NCBI GenBank assembly: GCA_033032865.1
Contig: JAWHQI010000001.1
Location: 1,386,001-1,450,000 of the forward strand
From: Dactylorhiza incarnata
Taxonomy: Eukaryota; Streptophyta; Magnoliopsida; Asparagales; Orchidaceae
Direction of reading: 5' to 3'
DNA length: 64,000 nucleotides
Shown: positions 40,906 to 52,759 of the stretch, one piece after another
How positions within the stretch are numbered: position 1 is the first letter of the stretch
Layout: the number at the start of each line of letters is the position of its first letter
Program-made: the position numbers and the translations under genes
Notes under the pieces: generated by a model
What the model was told of the DNA's origin: nothing
The model's input: only the letters and a program-made list of their open reading frames with translations
Databases searched by the model: none

Positions 40906-42851
40906 GTCTGACCATCCTAGGAAATATTATTTCATCTAAGGGTAATAAAGTTGACAAAGAGAAGGTCATGTCGATTGAATCATGACCTAGCCCTAGGACG
41001 ATTACTGAGCCTCGAGCATTTCATGGGCTAGCATCTTTTTATCGACGTTTCATTCAGAATTTTAGTATAATGATTGCGCTCATTACTGAATATTTAAAAA
41101 AGAGGCAATTTATTTGGACTGGGGAGGCAAAGCGCATGTTTTTAACTTTCTATTAGTTAAGGAGAGACTCTCTGGTGCACCAGTTTTAGCGTTGCCTGAT
41201 TTTGATAAGATTTTTGAGGGTAATTGTGATGAATCCATCATAGGCATTGGCACAGTATTGAGTCAGGAGGGTCGACCCATAGTATTTTCATGAGAAGTTG
41301 AACGAAGCCAAAACTAGGCATTCCATTTACGACATCGAGTTTTATGTTGTCATTCAGGCTCTCCGCTATTAGAGACACTACCTAATTCAGCGCGAGTTTG
41401 TGTTGAACACAGACCACGAGGCAATCAAGGATCTAAACTCTCAGAGAGAGCTTAGACGACGTGCCAAGTGGGCTACAACAAGCATCACGAATCAAGTAGC
41501 CGATGCACTTAAGCCGCCACTCACATTTACTAGTCACCCTTCAGTCTCGCATTACAGACTAAGATTCCAAGTAAGACTTGTACACTACTGATCCTTTCTT
41601 TAGAGACATATGGGCCTCTTGTCATCATAGTGAAACTGATCCTACTACCCAGTACGTGGTGAGTAAGGGATATTTATTCAAGGGGACCGGCCTTTGCATC
41701 TGCGTGGGTCCCCTCCGAGAGACTCTACTTAGGGAGCTTCACTCATTCGGCTTAGGAGGGCACGCAAAACAATCTAAATTGTTAGATCTCGACAGTGCTA
41801 GATATTATTGGCCGAAAATGTAACAGGACGTCATCGAGCTTGTTCGGTACTGCACGACTTATCAGTTGTATAAGGGGCACACCCAGAATACTGGAATATA
41901 TACCCCTTTCCAGATCCATGATAGGCTGTGAGAAAAAATTTTGATGGACTTCGTAGTATGACTTCCTCGCACTCAGAGGAAAGTAAATTCTATTTTTGTA
42001 GTAGATCGCTTCTCAAAAATAGCGCACTTCGTACCCTGTAGGAAAACTTCTAGTGTCGTACACGACGCTGAAATTTTCTTTAGAGAGTTCATTATGTTGC
42101 TTGGTATTCATAGGACGACTACATCTGATAGGGACACACGTTTCATAGGACATTTTCGGAAACCCCTTTGGGGAAGATTGAGAATCGAACTCAAATTTAG
42201 TAACACATACCATCCTCAGATGGATGGTCAAACTGGGGTTATTAATCAGAGTTTATGTGATTTTCTCAGATGTTTAACCGGGGGGAATCCGAAGCAATGG
42301 GATCTTGTACTTCAGCAGACTGAATTCACATTTAATAAAACTAAATGTCGATCTATTAATAAAACACCATTTGAAATTATTTATGGCTTTTTCATACCCC
42401 ACTTACATGACCGTCATTACTGTCATCCCATGAACGTATTTATTTGACGCTCAGTCACATATTCATTATTTAAAACAACTGTAAGAATATTGATAATAAT
42501 TTGCAAGCGACTTCTAAAAAATATAAATTCATGTTCGCTGGCCATCGCCGGGAGCTATGCTTTTAATAAGGAGATTGGGTGTTTGCTTATTTCTGGAAAC
42601 AATGATTTACCTCAAACACATATCACAAGTTGCAGCAACGGCTCGGTGAGAACGCCTACCTCCTAGATTTACCAGTTGAGTTCGGCACCTCCCTGATATT
42701 CAACGTGGAGGATTTGACCTCGTTGTATGGAAAGCCACCTACTACCAGCCCTAGTCCACCTACAATAACAAATGACATACCGCGCAATTTGGAGCCAGTT
42801 CCCTCCCCTACCACTAAAGAGATAGATCAAGTCCTGGACATATGTGAGTAA
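40906..42851 (+). pseudogene. Old Gypsy RT end, RNase H and integrase
   Basis: After the solo LTR the translation continues with FHGLASFYRRFIQNFS (RT connection), then decayed RNase H (KLNEAKTRHSIYDIEFYVVI and LIQREFVLNTDHEAIKDL). Next come the integrase zinc finger (LLRELHSFGLGGHA, CTTYQLYKG) and the integrase core ([43 protein letters not shown]). The third catalytic residue, normally Glu in QTEVVNR, is Gly here. The C-terminus is NAYLLDLPVEFGTSLIFNVE. Multiple stops and frameshifts. Confidence 0.85.
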
Positions 42852-43021
42852 CAGACATGTCATGGACCATGTTAGTGTTACTTAGTTTCATGGCGCAACC
42901 GAGACATCGCAGAGAGCTCATGGATTAACACTATCGAGTTACAGTGACGATGCCCAAACCGTTCGGTGGCCAGTCTTGGTCAATTCTCGACGGGGTCGAG
43001 CTCTCTCAACCCCAGAAGAAT

Positions 43022-43419
43022 TGATGCATCCTTTGTAGTATCCGGAGACATGTCGTAGTGTTCCCTTATTTTCCCGTTATCTTATTTTCTGCATTGTTAT
43101 GTATGTTTATTGTCCATATTTTCTTATTATGTATGTTTTTATTTTCCGCATAAATTGTACCGGTTTAACAGGATTGACCACCCAGGGCTATGAATAAATA
43201 GGTCCGACAATTCGAGATAGCTAGGGAGAAAAAGGCAAAGCTCAAAATTGTTTAAATTAACAATAATCTTAATAGAAATAAAATCCTTTCTAAATCAAAG
43301 TGTGTAAAAGAGGCATGGAATCATTTTGAAATTTAGGAGAATAAAACACGAAAAAAACCCAAAATTGCAAATTAGCAAAGTTCTTAAAAACCCCACTACA
43401 ATGAAAAGCATGGTTAATG
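43022..43419 (+). repeat. 3' LTR start of the old plus-strand Gypsy
   Basis: Matches 29632-30033 from TGATGCATCC onward, then similarity ends, so the 3' LTR is probably truncated. Confidence 0.6.
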
Positions 43420-43840
43420 ATTTGAATGGAAGTATTTGCCCTTCATTAAATGTTTGTTGTAGTCGATGTCTTGATCAATGCTTATGCTTGAACTAATACG
43501 ATCAATGCTTATGCTTGAACTAATACAACACTATGACGGGCAACAATTAGACAACAAATTTGAACACCTTTGTTCGGTCAACCAATCTGGTGGATAACTA
43601 TATTTTCAGTGAGTCAATTACTCATTCTATTGAAGGTGACATATTTTTTAACTAAAAGTGTAAAAACAATAAATCCTCTCCAAGATATATACAAGTTCCC
43701 AAAATGCATGCATCAAATCATGAAACGCAAAACTCCAGCACAATTTTCTTACTTGTAATCAAAAAGGTTAGTGTATGGATTAAATTTTTCCACACCAATA
43801 ATGGTTCACATTTTTGCATGTAAAGACAATAAAGGGGAGT
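43420..43840. other. Unassigned flank with a perfect 27-bp tandem duplication
   Basis: A 27-bp unit starting GATCAATGCTTATGC is repeated exactly at 43473-43499 and 43500-43526. The rest is AT-rich. If the nest at 43846-59074 lies in an intron, this would be intron sequence. No exon is visible. Confidence 0.45.
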
Positions 43841-43845
43841 AGTAG

Positions 43846-44577
43846 TGAGGGAGGCCGCCGACCCACGCACGTATATTCCCGCAAAAGGCGGTGATTCGCT
43901 ACCCGTTCGGACAATCCGAGTTCACGGATGCGTCCAGACGGTCACTTCGAGTCATTTTCATGTATTTATTTTTCTGCTTTGAGTTGTATTTGACACTCGA
44001 TCGGTTCGTACATTATGAGCCGTCCGATTTGGGTAACCTATCTTAGTATTAGTATATATATGCGCAAGAAGAGGTTTCGAGGGGCATCGAGGGTTTATTT
44101 CCACTTTGGAACCGTCAGTCCCCCTCTCTCTCGGTGCGACACCAGGCGAGAACTCTTGGTATGACTCCAAAGTAGCCATCGTCTTCCTCCATCCCCGTCG
44201 ACATCCTACGCCAGTACCCGTCCATTCCCGCAAGCCCCATATGTACGCACCTCCCCCCCGGTCAAATTTGTCGCGACTTCCACACAAACCATATGCCGCA
44301 ACTCCTCACCGCCACTCCAATGGAGCACTTCGCCTCACTTCATCCCTAACGAAATCATTCAGGACCAGCCCCTATTGCACGCCTCTTCTATTCCAGGCGT
44401 AGGAAGCCCAAGACTCATTTCTGGGTTCTGAAATCTCAATCCAAAACCCAGAATATTGATTCCAGCAGCCCTGAATTCATCCAGGACCATCCCCTCTTAC
44501 ACGCTCCTATTCCAGGCGCAGGAAACCCAAAACTCATTTCTGGGTTCTGAAATCTCAATCCAGAACCCAGAAATTTG
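43846..44577 (+). repeat. 5' LTR of the outer Gypsy, first part
   Basis: Matches 57951-58555. The first ~150 bases of this copy are represented by only about 40 in the other. It is interrupted at 44577 by the Reina-like element. Confidence 0.88.
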
Positions 44578-44924
44578 TGTTACGCCCCCGGACGAGGCGA
44601 GGCTATTCGGGCAACATTACAAGCGGCGGCCAAGGCGTAGTAAAAGCGACAACGGGGCTGAACCAATTGGTTCAGCCCCCTCTTCTTAAGAGCTCGGCTC
44701 AAGGGGGCTGAACCACATTTGGTTCAGCCCCATAGGGGCCGGCCGGCCCCCTTGGTTTGCCGGCCTTGGGTCCGGGGTTATATATAACCCGGACCCCTCT
44801 CTATTATGGTTATGGAAGATTATTTCAAGGTATTTTCCCTCTCCCTCTTGTCTTTCAAACCCTAGTCGTCTTCTCTCTTAGTCTTCTTCTAGATTTCTTC
44901 TTGTTCTCTAGTTCGCTCTTAACA
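44578..44924 (+). repeat. 5' LTR of the Reina-like element
   Basis: 347 bp, TGTTACGCCCCCGG...CTCTTAACA. Contains two GGGGCTGAACC/GGTTCAGCCCC inverted repeats (44654-44679 and 44704-44731) and the palindromic TATA. Confidence 0.95.
44769..44795 (+). promoter_or_regulatory. TATA box inside a palindrome, 5' LTR
   Basis: GGTCCGGG...CCCGGACC encloses GTTATATATAAC. The same is found at 52599-52625, and a diverged form at 9967-9993 and 12654-12680. Confidence 0.65.
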
Positions 44925-44938
44925 TTTTGTATCAGAGG
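44925..44938 (+). other. Primer binding site, Reina-like element
   Basis: TTTTGTATCAGAGG follows the 5' LTR. It differs by one base from TTTTGGTATCAGAGG-type sites. Confidence 0.75.
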
Positions 44939-44953
44939 ATTCCTTCCTCCACC

Positions 44954-46475
44954 ATGGTGACTACACGCTTGCAAGACGAGAATGGCCGTTTGGAAACCCT
45001 AGAGGAGAATGTGGTGGGACTTACCGATTCGGTGGCCGCCATCGAAGAAAATGTCAAAACCTCCGCTCAAAGGTTGGAAGAGCGAATTGATGGGCGCTTG
45101 AACGATATCATGGCCCTATTGGCGCAAAATTTGAAGGGGAAGGCGACGGCGGAGGAGGATCCGGGCGGATCTGCTGGAACGAGACCGGAATTAGCCCAGA
45201 ATGGCGGATCGGGTGCGGGTAGCGCCGGATCGGGCTATGATGGTTGCGGATTGGTCGGATCGGGGGCGGCGAACGTCGTGGGGCTCGGATCTGCCACCGG
45301 CGGCAGCGGCTGGGTCGGACCAGGGGCGGCGAACACCGGAAGGGGCGGACCTTTCGCAGGAGGCTACGGCGGGGTCGGAAATGGAGCAGCGGCTCCCGTG
45401 GGGCTCGGATCAGGAGCGGCGAGCCACGGGGTGGCTGGGATGGGCACGGGTGGCTTCGGCGTGGTCGGGGGTGGCGTCGGGATGGCGGAACCGCTTCCGG
45501 CAAGCATGGTGAGGGCTGGATTTGTGCCGGCAAGTATGGGGATGGCCGGCAATGGTGGCTTCACGGGAAGCGGTGGCATGGGTGGATTTGGTGTGGATGG
45601 AAGGGCTTTTACCGAGCACGTTCCTTGGAGGCAAGGTCGGCAGGGGTTGTTACCTCCACCGATGGGACGAGGGCAGCCACCGGGCTTGGGGAGAGTGGTG
45701 CAGTGGGGAGAAATGGTACCTCTCCACCACGGTGCTCCGATGGTGGAACAGTTCCAACAGTTCCCAGGCATGGCGGGGGGACGCGCTGATCCAGGAAGGC
45801 AAGAGGCCAGGTGGCGTGGACAGGCCGGCTACAGGCCGTACATGCCTCCAAAATTGACTCAGATGAATTTCCCTCGGTACAACGGGGGCGACGCTTTGGA
45901 ATGGGTACAAAAAGCTGAGTTGTTTTTCAGCTATCAGGAGGTGCCGGAAGCGCAGTGGGTGCAGTTTGCATCCTTCCATCTGGAGGATAACGCTTTCCAG
46001 TGGACACAGTGGTTCCTGCGGGGACGGGATTATGTGTCGTGGGAGGAATTTGTTGAAGGGTTCACGGCCCGGTTCGGGCCTCTTGAATTTGAGGACTTTG
46101 AGGCTCTTTTGCAGAAGCTACGTCAAAGAGGTACGGTGATGGAGTACAGGACGGAATTTGAGAAGTTGGCAAACCGGGTGCAGTGGGAAGAGAAGACACT
46201 CCTCAGCTGTTTTGTATCAGGACTGAGGGAACACTTACGCGATGAGGTTCATGCCTACATGCCCCGTAGTCTGAACCACGCGATCAGTTTGGCGTGCATC
46301 CAAGAAGAACGGTTTAACAGGCAACGAGCCCGCAGTACAGCAAAGCATATTACGACATCGGCCGCTCCCAGGAGGGACCCTCCAGTGGCCGACCGACCGA
46401 CGGTGACACGATTGTCTTGGAACGAGTTACAAGCAAGGAAGGAGAAGGGCCTTTGCTTTAATTGTGACGAAAATT
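44954..46475 (+). pseudogene. Gag of the Reina-like element, frameshifted at the zinc knuckle
   Basis: Start at ATG 44954 (MVTTRLQDENGRLETLEENV). A coiled-coil-like N-terminus is followed by a long Gly/Ala/Ser-rich linker (about residues 85-300) and the gag core (PKLTQMNFPRYNGGDALEWV, FHLEDNAFQWTQWFLRGRDY, LQKLRQRGTVMEYRTEFEKL, VSGLREHLRDEVHAYMPRSL). The zinc knuckle begins CFNCDE. Just after it, loss of one base in an A run (about 46469-46472) shifts the frame, so the second half of the knuckle and protease are read in another frame. The frame as it stands ends at 46585 with nonsense residues. Confidence 0.9.
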
Positions 46476-47911
46476 CACGCCAGGTCACAAGTGCCAAAAG
46501 GTTCAGGTCTTTATGTTGCACCAGGAGGATCAGCTTGAGGGGGACGTGTGTCTGGAGGAGGAGTTGGAGTCTGAGGGGGACTTAGACTTGACGGAGTTGG
46601 GTGTGTCCATACATGCCATGGAAGGGTGCAATCCCCCTCCGCTCACTATGCGGCTGGCGGGACGGATTCGGCAGGAGAGGGTGACTATTCTGGTCGACAG
46701 CGGGAGTACTCACAATTTTAATCATCCCGATGTGGCACAGAAGGTGGGGCACGTGACTGATACAGGAGCTGCGTTACAGGTTATGGTCGCGGACGGCAGC
46801 AAATTACAGTGCCAGGGCGTGCTGAAGGCGGTGGAGCTTCGGATGCAGGGCTATGTGGGGTGCACGGATGTCTATCTCTTACCGATCCGGGGCTCAGATA
46901 TGGTGTTGGGAGTGCAGTGGTTGCAGCAGTTAAGGAGGGTTACTTTTGATTGGGACCAGATGACGATGGAGTTCTTGCAAGGGGAGCGACAGTTCTGTTT
47001 GAAAGGGCTCCGATCTTCTCCGGTCAAAGAGATTTCCCTTCGCAGCTTACAGCAACTTGAGGAGTCCAGTAGTTTGATGGCAGTTCTGTTGGGAGTGAGG
47101 TCTGATGAGGAAGGACCGACTGAGGTCCCTGTCCAGATGCGTGCGTTGGTCGAGGAGTATGATGACATCTTTCAGGAGCCGAGTACACTTCCACCGTCAC
47201 GATTCCGTGATCATCAGATTGTGTTGAAGACCGGGGCGGAACCGCCCAATATTCGTCCCTACAGATATCCCCACATACAGAAGGCGGAGATCGAGCGCAG
47301 TGTGAAGGAAATGCTTGATGCAGGCATCATACGCCCTAGTACCAGTTCCTTTTCGGCACCGATTATTCTGGTTAAAAAGAAGTACGGATCCTGGCGATTT
47401 TGTGTGGATTACCGTGCCTTGAGCAACGTTACCGTGAAGGACAAGTTCCCGATCCCCGTGATTGAGGAGCTGTTGGACGAGTTGCATGGGGCGACTCGGT
47501 TCACGAAGCTGGATTTGCGATCTGGCTATTATCAGATTCTTATGAAGGGGGAGGACGTTCATAAGACAACTTTCAGGACTCATGACGGCCACTATGAGTT
47601 CTTAGTGATGGCGAATGGATTGACGGGACCGTCCACCTTTCAGGCCAACATGAACGAGATCTTTCGCCCACTTCTGCGGCACTTCGTCTTGATCTTCTTT
47701 GATGACATTCTGATCTACAGCGCCACGTGGGAGGATCATTTACGTCATGTGGCTCAGGTCTTTTCTATTCTTCGACACCATAAGCTATATGCTAAGCGGT
47801 CCAAGTGTTCTTTTGGACAACAGGAAGTGGAGTACTTGGGGCATCTGGTTTCAGCTGAGGGGGTGAAGGCCGACCCTCGGAAGATCGAGAGCATGGTTTC
47901 TTGGCCACAGC
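46476..47911 (+). pseudogene. Protease and reverse transcriptase of the Reina-like element
   Basis: The frame containing 46513-47916 encodes the aspartic protease (TILVDSGSTHNFNHPDV, about 46680-46735; VLGVQWLQQL) and then RT: YRYPHIQKAEIERSVKEML, APIILVKKKYGSWRFCVDYR, FTKLDLRSGYYQI, catalytic FFDDIL (about 47695-47712) and YLGHLVSAEGVKADPRKIES. RT continues in frame beyond the inner insertion at 50341 with LRGFLGLTGYYRRF. The box is FFDD where YxDD is usual. The gene is interrupted at 47911 by the solo LTR. Confidence 0.9.
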
Positions 47912-50335
47912 TGTAACGCCCCTGATTTTCTGATAATTATTTAATTCGTTAATGACGTAATTATGATGTCAGGGCGTTACCCCGTTTAGCGTGAGTTGAC
48001 GGCGCGTCGTCGTTAGTGCACTTTATACATCCGTTAGGATGGGCCAGCAAGATGTTGGAAATCATATTGGAATCCAAATTTGTAGTGTGAGTAGATTTAA
48101 GTGGGTAGTTTTGGACGTGCACGTAAATTTCATGGTGTTCAGAGCTCGTTTGAGGTCTCGGTAGTTTTGTGGGTTTTACGATGGATTTATCTTCGGGAAT
48201 TTTTATCTCGAGTTTGGCTCGTCGGATTCAGATTTCGACTTCGCAGTTGGATTCGTAGCCCCGGTGTTTAGTTTTGGCGCGAGTATCGTTTAATCCGAGG
48301 TGGTACGGCCACGCTCGCAATTTTTTAGCGCGATTTATTTAATATAACAATATAATACTTTAATCCTAAACCCTCGTATAAAAGCCTAAGAGAAAAGAAC
48401 CCCTAATCTCATCTTCCCCAAAATATTTGTTCTGTACGAGAGAAAGAGCGGTGATGGTGGAGGCGGTGATTTCGTGAACCTTCCGGCATCGATTGCGGGA
48501 GCTCCGGTGGACGAAATCCTTCGCGGGTCATAGATCCGGAAAGCTCTCGCCGTGGTCTTCGTGTGCGTGGTAAGCATGTCGATTTTCGTTGAGTTTTGAG
48601 AATTTAGATGGAGACCTAATCCGTATTCCTCCGCGAAAAGTTTCAGAAAACGTAGGAAGGGTGTTCTCGTAGCCGATTCTCGCATTTGGGAGCGTGGAGA
48701 GGTGTTTCTCCGGAGATATAAGGCAAGTGGTGTTTTCTTGATTCCCTTGTTTGATCCCCTTATACTTCTGATATAGATTTCCTATTGCCTTGTTGATCTC
48801 TTAGAACTTCCATTACGATCTTCGTTTTCCCTAGTTTGTGAGTTGATAATCCATGGTTTTCAAATAAATGGTTACCCCTTAACTATATGAGTATTTCTGC
48901 GTTTTCCTGTGTGCGAAACCTTCCTGGAATTACTTGGTTCTGCTGTTGGTTGAGAAATGCGTCGAGAAAGGAGGTAGTCGCGTCGAGTAGCTACCGCCCG
49001 GCGGTAGCCCTCGTTTCCAGTGTTGGGCTGGGTTATATAGGGTCCAATTCTGGTGGACTTAGGAGTTCCCTTGGTATGTTTTTGGTGAATCCTATCTTGT
49101 TGGTTTTGAATAATTTTTGAAAATCATAATAATAAAAATTTTGAAAGATAAATTTTGGACTGCGAGTGTTAGCGGATTATACCGCCGTCACAGTGCCTGT
49201 TTTTTTGGATCATTGCACCTGGTGGGATGTTATGGATTGATGGTTGGCAGTGGATAAAGGACCACCACCTCAGTGCCTTGTTATTCCAGGTGTTGGTGGG
49301 TCCTGTTTTGGAGCTGATCAGTCTCCCTCTCTAATAATATAACAAATTACTTAAACCTAATGGTTAGTGCATGTTGGCATATGATAAATTAATATTGATG
49401 TACCCTGTTCATGGTGCAAGTCTTCCCGTTTGGAAGCTCCTTATACTTTGTGACCTATTTGGCAGACAATCATACTAATGTTTTCCTTTTTAAGCATTCT
49501 TGCAGTTAATCCTTGTTGAGTTGGTAAACTCCTCTCCTCTTTACTTTAATCCTTGTGCTGTATTTATCATTTCTACCGCCACTTGTACTTTCTTGCTGAG
49601 GTGTTCTTTTCTTTTGAATGCCTCAGGCTCGGAGCTTTAGCAGGTCGGGCTAGTAGATTGGTGCTCCTAGGCTTGGAGCCGGTAGCAGTGGTTTCTTCCC
49701 TCACTATAGTGAGGTAGTTTTCTTGTTTTACCCTTCTGGTTCAGATGTACTTTTTACCCTATGGGTTCGTGTCAGGATGTTGACGCCCGTAGTGATTTGT
49801 TGGTAGACGATAAACTCTTGCCAGCTTTATGCTTCTACTTGCTGTTTTAGTTGGTTTACTTGCTCTCTGGGAAGGATTTATGTTAGGATGCATGTTAGAT
49901 ATTTTAAGTATAAAAAGTTGCATTTTAGTATAGATACATAGCATGTTTTTAACTAAAGCCCACAATATCTTTAAGCAATACATAACTTTTCTTATATATA
50001 TAATAAATCTAGAGTCGTGCATAAAATTAGTTGTATGTTAGGTCTTCATGTTCATATAGGACTATAAATGAAGTTAATCAAGTATTTTTCCGTTGTGTTC
50101 ACTTATACTTTTTCTCTCCTCGTGGACTAGTTAATCCACTGGACCAAGGGACACGGTCATCAACCCAAAACTTAAATATTGTTTTATCATAATAACTTAT
50201 GTTCTCATAAAAGAGCTTTGGATTTGAGAGTCTGCCTTAGCGTCGACAGTTGTCCCCTGCGCGGCGTGGCATCACGGCGCGTATTTTCTCCCACTCTGAT
50301 ATATTTTGAATATTGAGAAAATGCGGGTTGTGACA
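47912..50335 (+). mobile_element. Probable solo LTR, 2.42 kb, inside the chromovirus pol gene
   Basis: Bounded by the perfect duplication ACAGC (47907-47911 and 50336-50340). Begins TGTAACGCCCCTG and ends GGGTTGTGACA. A TATAAAAG box lies near 48376-48383. No coding sequence, primer binding site or second repeat is seen, so it is most simply a solo LTR left by recombination of a larger Gypsy, possibly Tekay/Del-like, given the length and ends. A TACCGC/GCGGTAG inverted repeat occurs at 48981-49008. Strand is assigned from the TATA box. Confidence 0.8.
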
Positions 50336-51292
50336 ACAGCCTCAGACCATTCGGGCGCTGCGGGGGTTCTTGGGCCTCACTGGTTACTACCGGCGCTTTG
50401 TACGGGATTATGGGAAGATTGCTCGACCACTTACACAGCTGCTACAGAAGGATGCGTTCTCGTGGCAGGATGAGGCAGAGACCGCTTTTCAGGCGCTGAA
50501 GCGGGCGATGACTACGACTCCAGTGCTGGCACTTCCGGATTTCACTAAGGAGTTTGTGGTGGAGACGGATGCCTCAGGAGTGGGATTGGGTGCGGTCTTG
50601 ATGCAGGACGGACGTCCGATCGCCTTCTACAGTAAGGCTTTGGCCCCACGGACGCTAGGGCTTTCGGCATATGAAAAGGAGATGTTGGTCGTTGTTCATG
50701 CGGTGGCTTTATGGCGCCCATACCTGCTGGGACGTCATTTTAAAATACGGGCAGATCATCAGAGTTTGAAACATTTTCTGGAGCAGCGGATCTCTTCTCC
50801 CCTTCAACAGAAGTGGGTCACAAAGTTGTTGGGATATGATTATGAGATTGTGTATCGTCCTGGGAAGGACAATCGGGTGGCTGGCGCCCTCTCCCGCTTA
50901 CCTGAGGGTGCCTTGGCGCATATTTCTATGACACAGTTGGAGTCGTTGGATGAGATTCAGGATGAGGTACAGCGGGATCCTGAGTTACAGGTTATTGTGG
51001 AAGGCCTGCGGCAGGCTCGTGAGGTAGCCCCAGGTTATCACTTACAAAATGAACGGCTATATTATCAGGGACGCGTGGTCATTCCTGCTCAGTCAGCTTG
51101 GAGGACAGTGATGATGCATGAGTTCCATTCGTCGCCGACGGGAGGTCACGCCGGTATTCTTCGCACTCTCCAGCGGGCCCGGGCAAATGTATTTTGGAAG
51201 GGGATGCGCCGCAACATTCAGGACTTTGTGCAGAAATGTGATGTGTGCCAGAGGCAGAAATATGAGACTACTTCTCCAGCCGGGCTATTCAC
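50336..51292 (+). pseudogene. RNase H and integrase N-terminus of the Reina-like element
   Basis: The frame 50370-51386 encodes the RT connection (LTGYYRRFVRDYGKIARPL) and RNase H (VVETDASGVGLGAVLMQDGR, STYEKEML-like SAYEKEMLVVVHAVALWRPY, IRADHQSLKHFLEQR, NRVAGALSRLP). The integrase zinc finger follows (HEFHSSPTGGHAGILRTLQR, FVQKCDVCQRQK). The last Asp of RNase H, usually in VADALSR, is Gly (VAGALSR). Around 51290 a one-base loss in a C run shifts the frame into the integrase core. Confidence 0.9.
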
Positions 51293-52519
51293 CCATTGGA
51301 GATTCCGCATCAGATCTGGGATACGGTTTCTATGGACATCATTGATGGGTTGCCAAAGTCGAAGGGTAAAACAGTTATCATGGTAGTGGTGGACAGGTTG
51401 TCCAAGTATGGGCACTTCCTTGCTCTGAGCCATCCTTACACCGGCGAGTCTGTGGCGGCTTTGTTTGTTCGGGAGATTGTTCGGGAGATTGTTCGGTTAC
51501 ATGGGATTCCCCGGGCGATCATTTCCGATCGGGACCCTACGTTTGTCGGGAGATTTTGGAAGGAACTCTTTCGATTGCAAGGGACTTCCTTACGTTTCAG
51601 CACGGCTCACCATCCTCAGACTGATGGACAGACGGAGGTCTTAAATAGAGGCGTGGAAACTTACCTGCGTTGCTTTGTCATGGATGAGCCGAGGACGTGG
51701 ACTAGTTGGCTACATTGGGCGGAGTACTGCTTCAACACTTCGTTTCACTCAGCTAGCAAGCTCACTCCTTTTGAGGTTGTGTATGGTCGGCCACCTCCTT
51801 CATTGAGCAGTTATGAACCAGGCAGCACCGCAGTGGCAGCCGTGGATAGAGCACTCCGTGATCGCGACTGGACCCTCGCCACCTTGCGCGAGAATCTTCG
51901 AACGGCACAGGAACGTATGAAGGCACGGGCAGATCGGCATCGGACTGAGAGAGAGTTTCAGGTGGGGGACGAGGTTTTCCTTAAACTTCGCCCTTATCGG
52001 CAGTTGTCCGTGGCGCAGAGGACCAATCAGAAGCTGGCACCCCGCTACTATGGACCATTTCGGATCATGCGGCGGGTCGGGCCAGTTGCTTATACTTTGG
52101 CCTTACCCGAGGGTTCACGGATTCATCCTACATTTCATGTCTCTTTGTTAAAGCGGAAGCTTGGTGATGCTGTTCCAGTCTTTCCCGTTCTGCCCGAGGC
52201 TACTAGTGGAGGCGAACTGCGCCCTATTCCGGAAGATATATTGTTGATCAAGTGGAAACGTCGTGGCACGGCGTACTTTCCAGAGCTGCTGGTCAAATGG
52301 AAGGACCTCTCAGCCGAGCACAATACTTGGGTGGATTTGCTGGAGTTTCGGGAGCTTTACCCCGATTACCACCTTGAGGACAAGCTGGCTTTTGATGGGG
52401 AAGGGAATGTTATGCCCCCGGACGAGGCGAGGCTATTCGGGCAACATTACAAGCGGCGGTCAAGGCGTAGTAAAGGCGACAACGGGGCTGAACCAATTGG
52501 TTCAGCCCCCTCTTCTTAA
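51293..52519 (+). pseudogene. Integrase core and chromodomain tail; frame runs into the 3' LTR
   Basis: The frame 51296-52519 encodes the integrase core with the three catalytic positions visible: SMDIIDGLPKS, IISDRDPTFVGRFWKEL and [13 protein letters not shown]. The GPY/F region follows (NQKLAPRYYGPFRIMRRVG, HPTFHVSLLK), then a chromodomain-like segment (YFPELLVKWKDLSAEHNTWV, FRELYPDYHLEDKL). A 12-bp tandem duplication adds VREI (51467-51490). The reading frame does not stop before the LTR; its last ~37 codons lie in 52408-52519. The purine tract GATGGGGAAGGGAA (52394-52407) lies inside the coding sequence. Confidence 0.92.
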
Positions 52520-52754
52520 AAGCTCGGCTCAAGGGGGCTGAACCACATTTGGTTCAGCCCCATAGGGGCCGGCCGGCCCCCTTGGTTGGCCGGCCTTGGG
52601 TCCGGGGTTATATATAACCCGGACCCCTCTCTATTATGGTTATGGGAGATTATTTCAAGGTATTTTCCCTCTCCCTCTTGTCTTTCAAACCCTAGCCGTC
52701 TTCTCTCTTAGTCTTCTTCTAGATTTCTTCTTGTTCTCTAGTTCGCTCTTAACA
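52408..52754 (+). repeat. 3' LTR of the Reina-like element
   Basis: 347 bp paired with 44578-44924. Inverted repeat 52484-52509 and palindromic TATA 52599-52625. Confidence 0.95.
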
Positions 52755-52759
52755 ATTTG

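Larger units (their letters stand above)
44578..52754 (+). mobile_element. Reina-like chromovirus (Gypsy), nearly intact, carrying an inner solo LTR
   Basis: Bounded by the perfect duplication ATTTG (44573-44577 and 52755-52759). LTRs of 347 bp at each end differ at seven positions by my count (98%), six of them transitions. Without the inner solo LTR it is about 5.75 kb. Order: 5' LTR, primer binding site, gag, protease, RT, RNase H, integrase, chromodomain-like tail, 3' LTR. Short LTRs, compact size and a single gag-pol frame fit the Reina lineage, though that assignment is by appearance. Two single-base frameshifts and the inner insertion disable it. Confidence 0.93.

Noticed and set aside
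43436..43845. Next exon of the U-box gene left of the nest
   Set aside because: No open segment with splice sites or PUB-like sequence was found on the minus strand.
45108..45979. Long minus-strand frames opposite the chromovirus gag
   Set aside because: Shadows of the Gly/Ala-rich gag linker. No independent evidence for a gene.
47912..50335. Host gene or intron-containing gene inside the chromovirus
   Set aside because: Exact 5-bp duplication, TG...CA ends and absence of coding sequence make a solo LTR the simpler reading.
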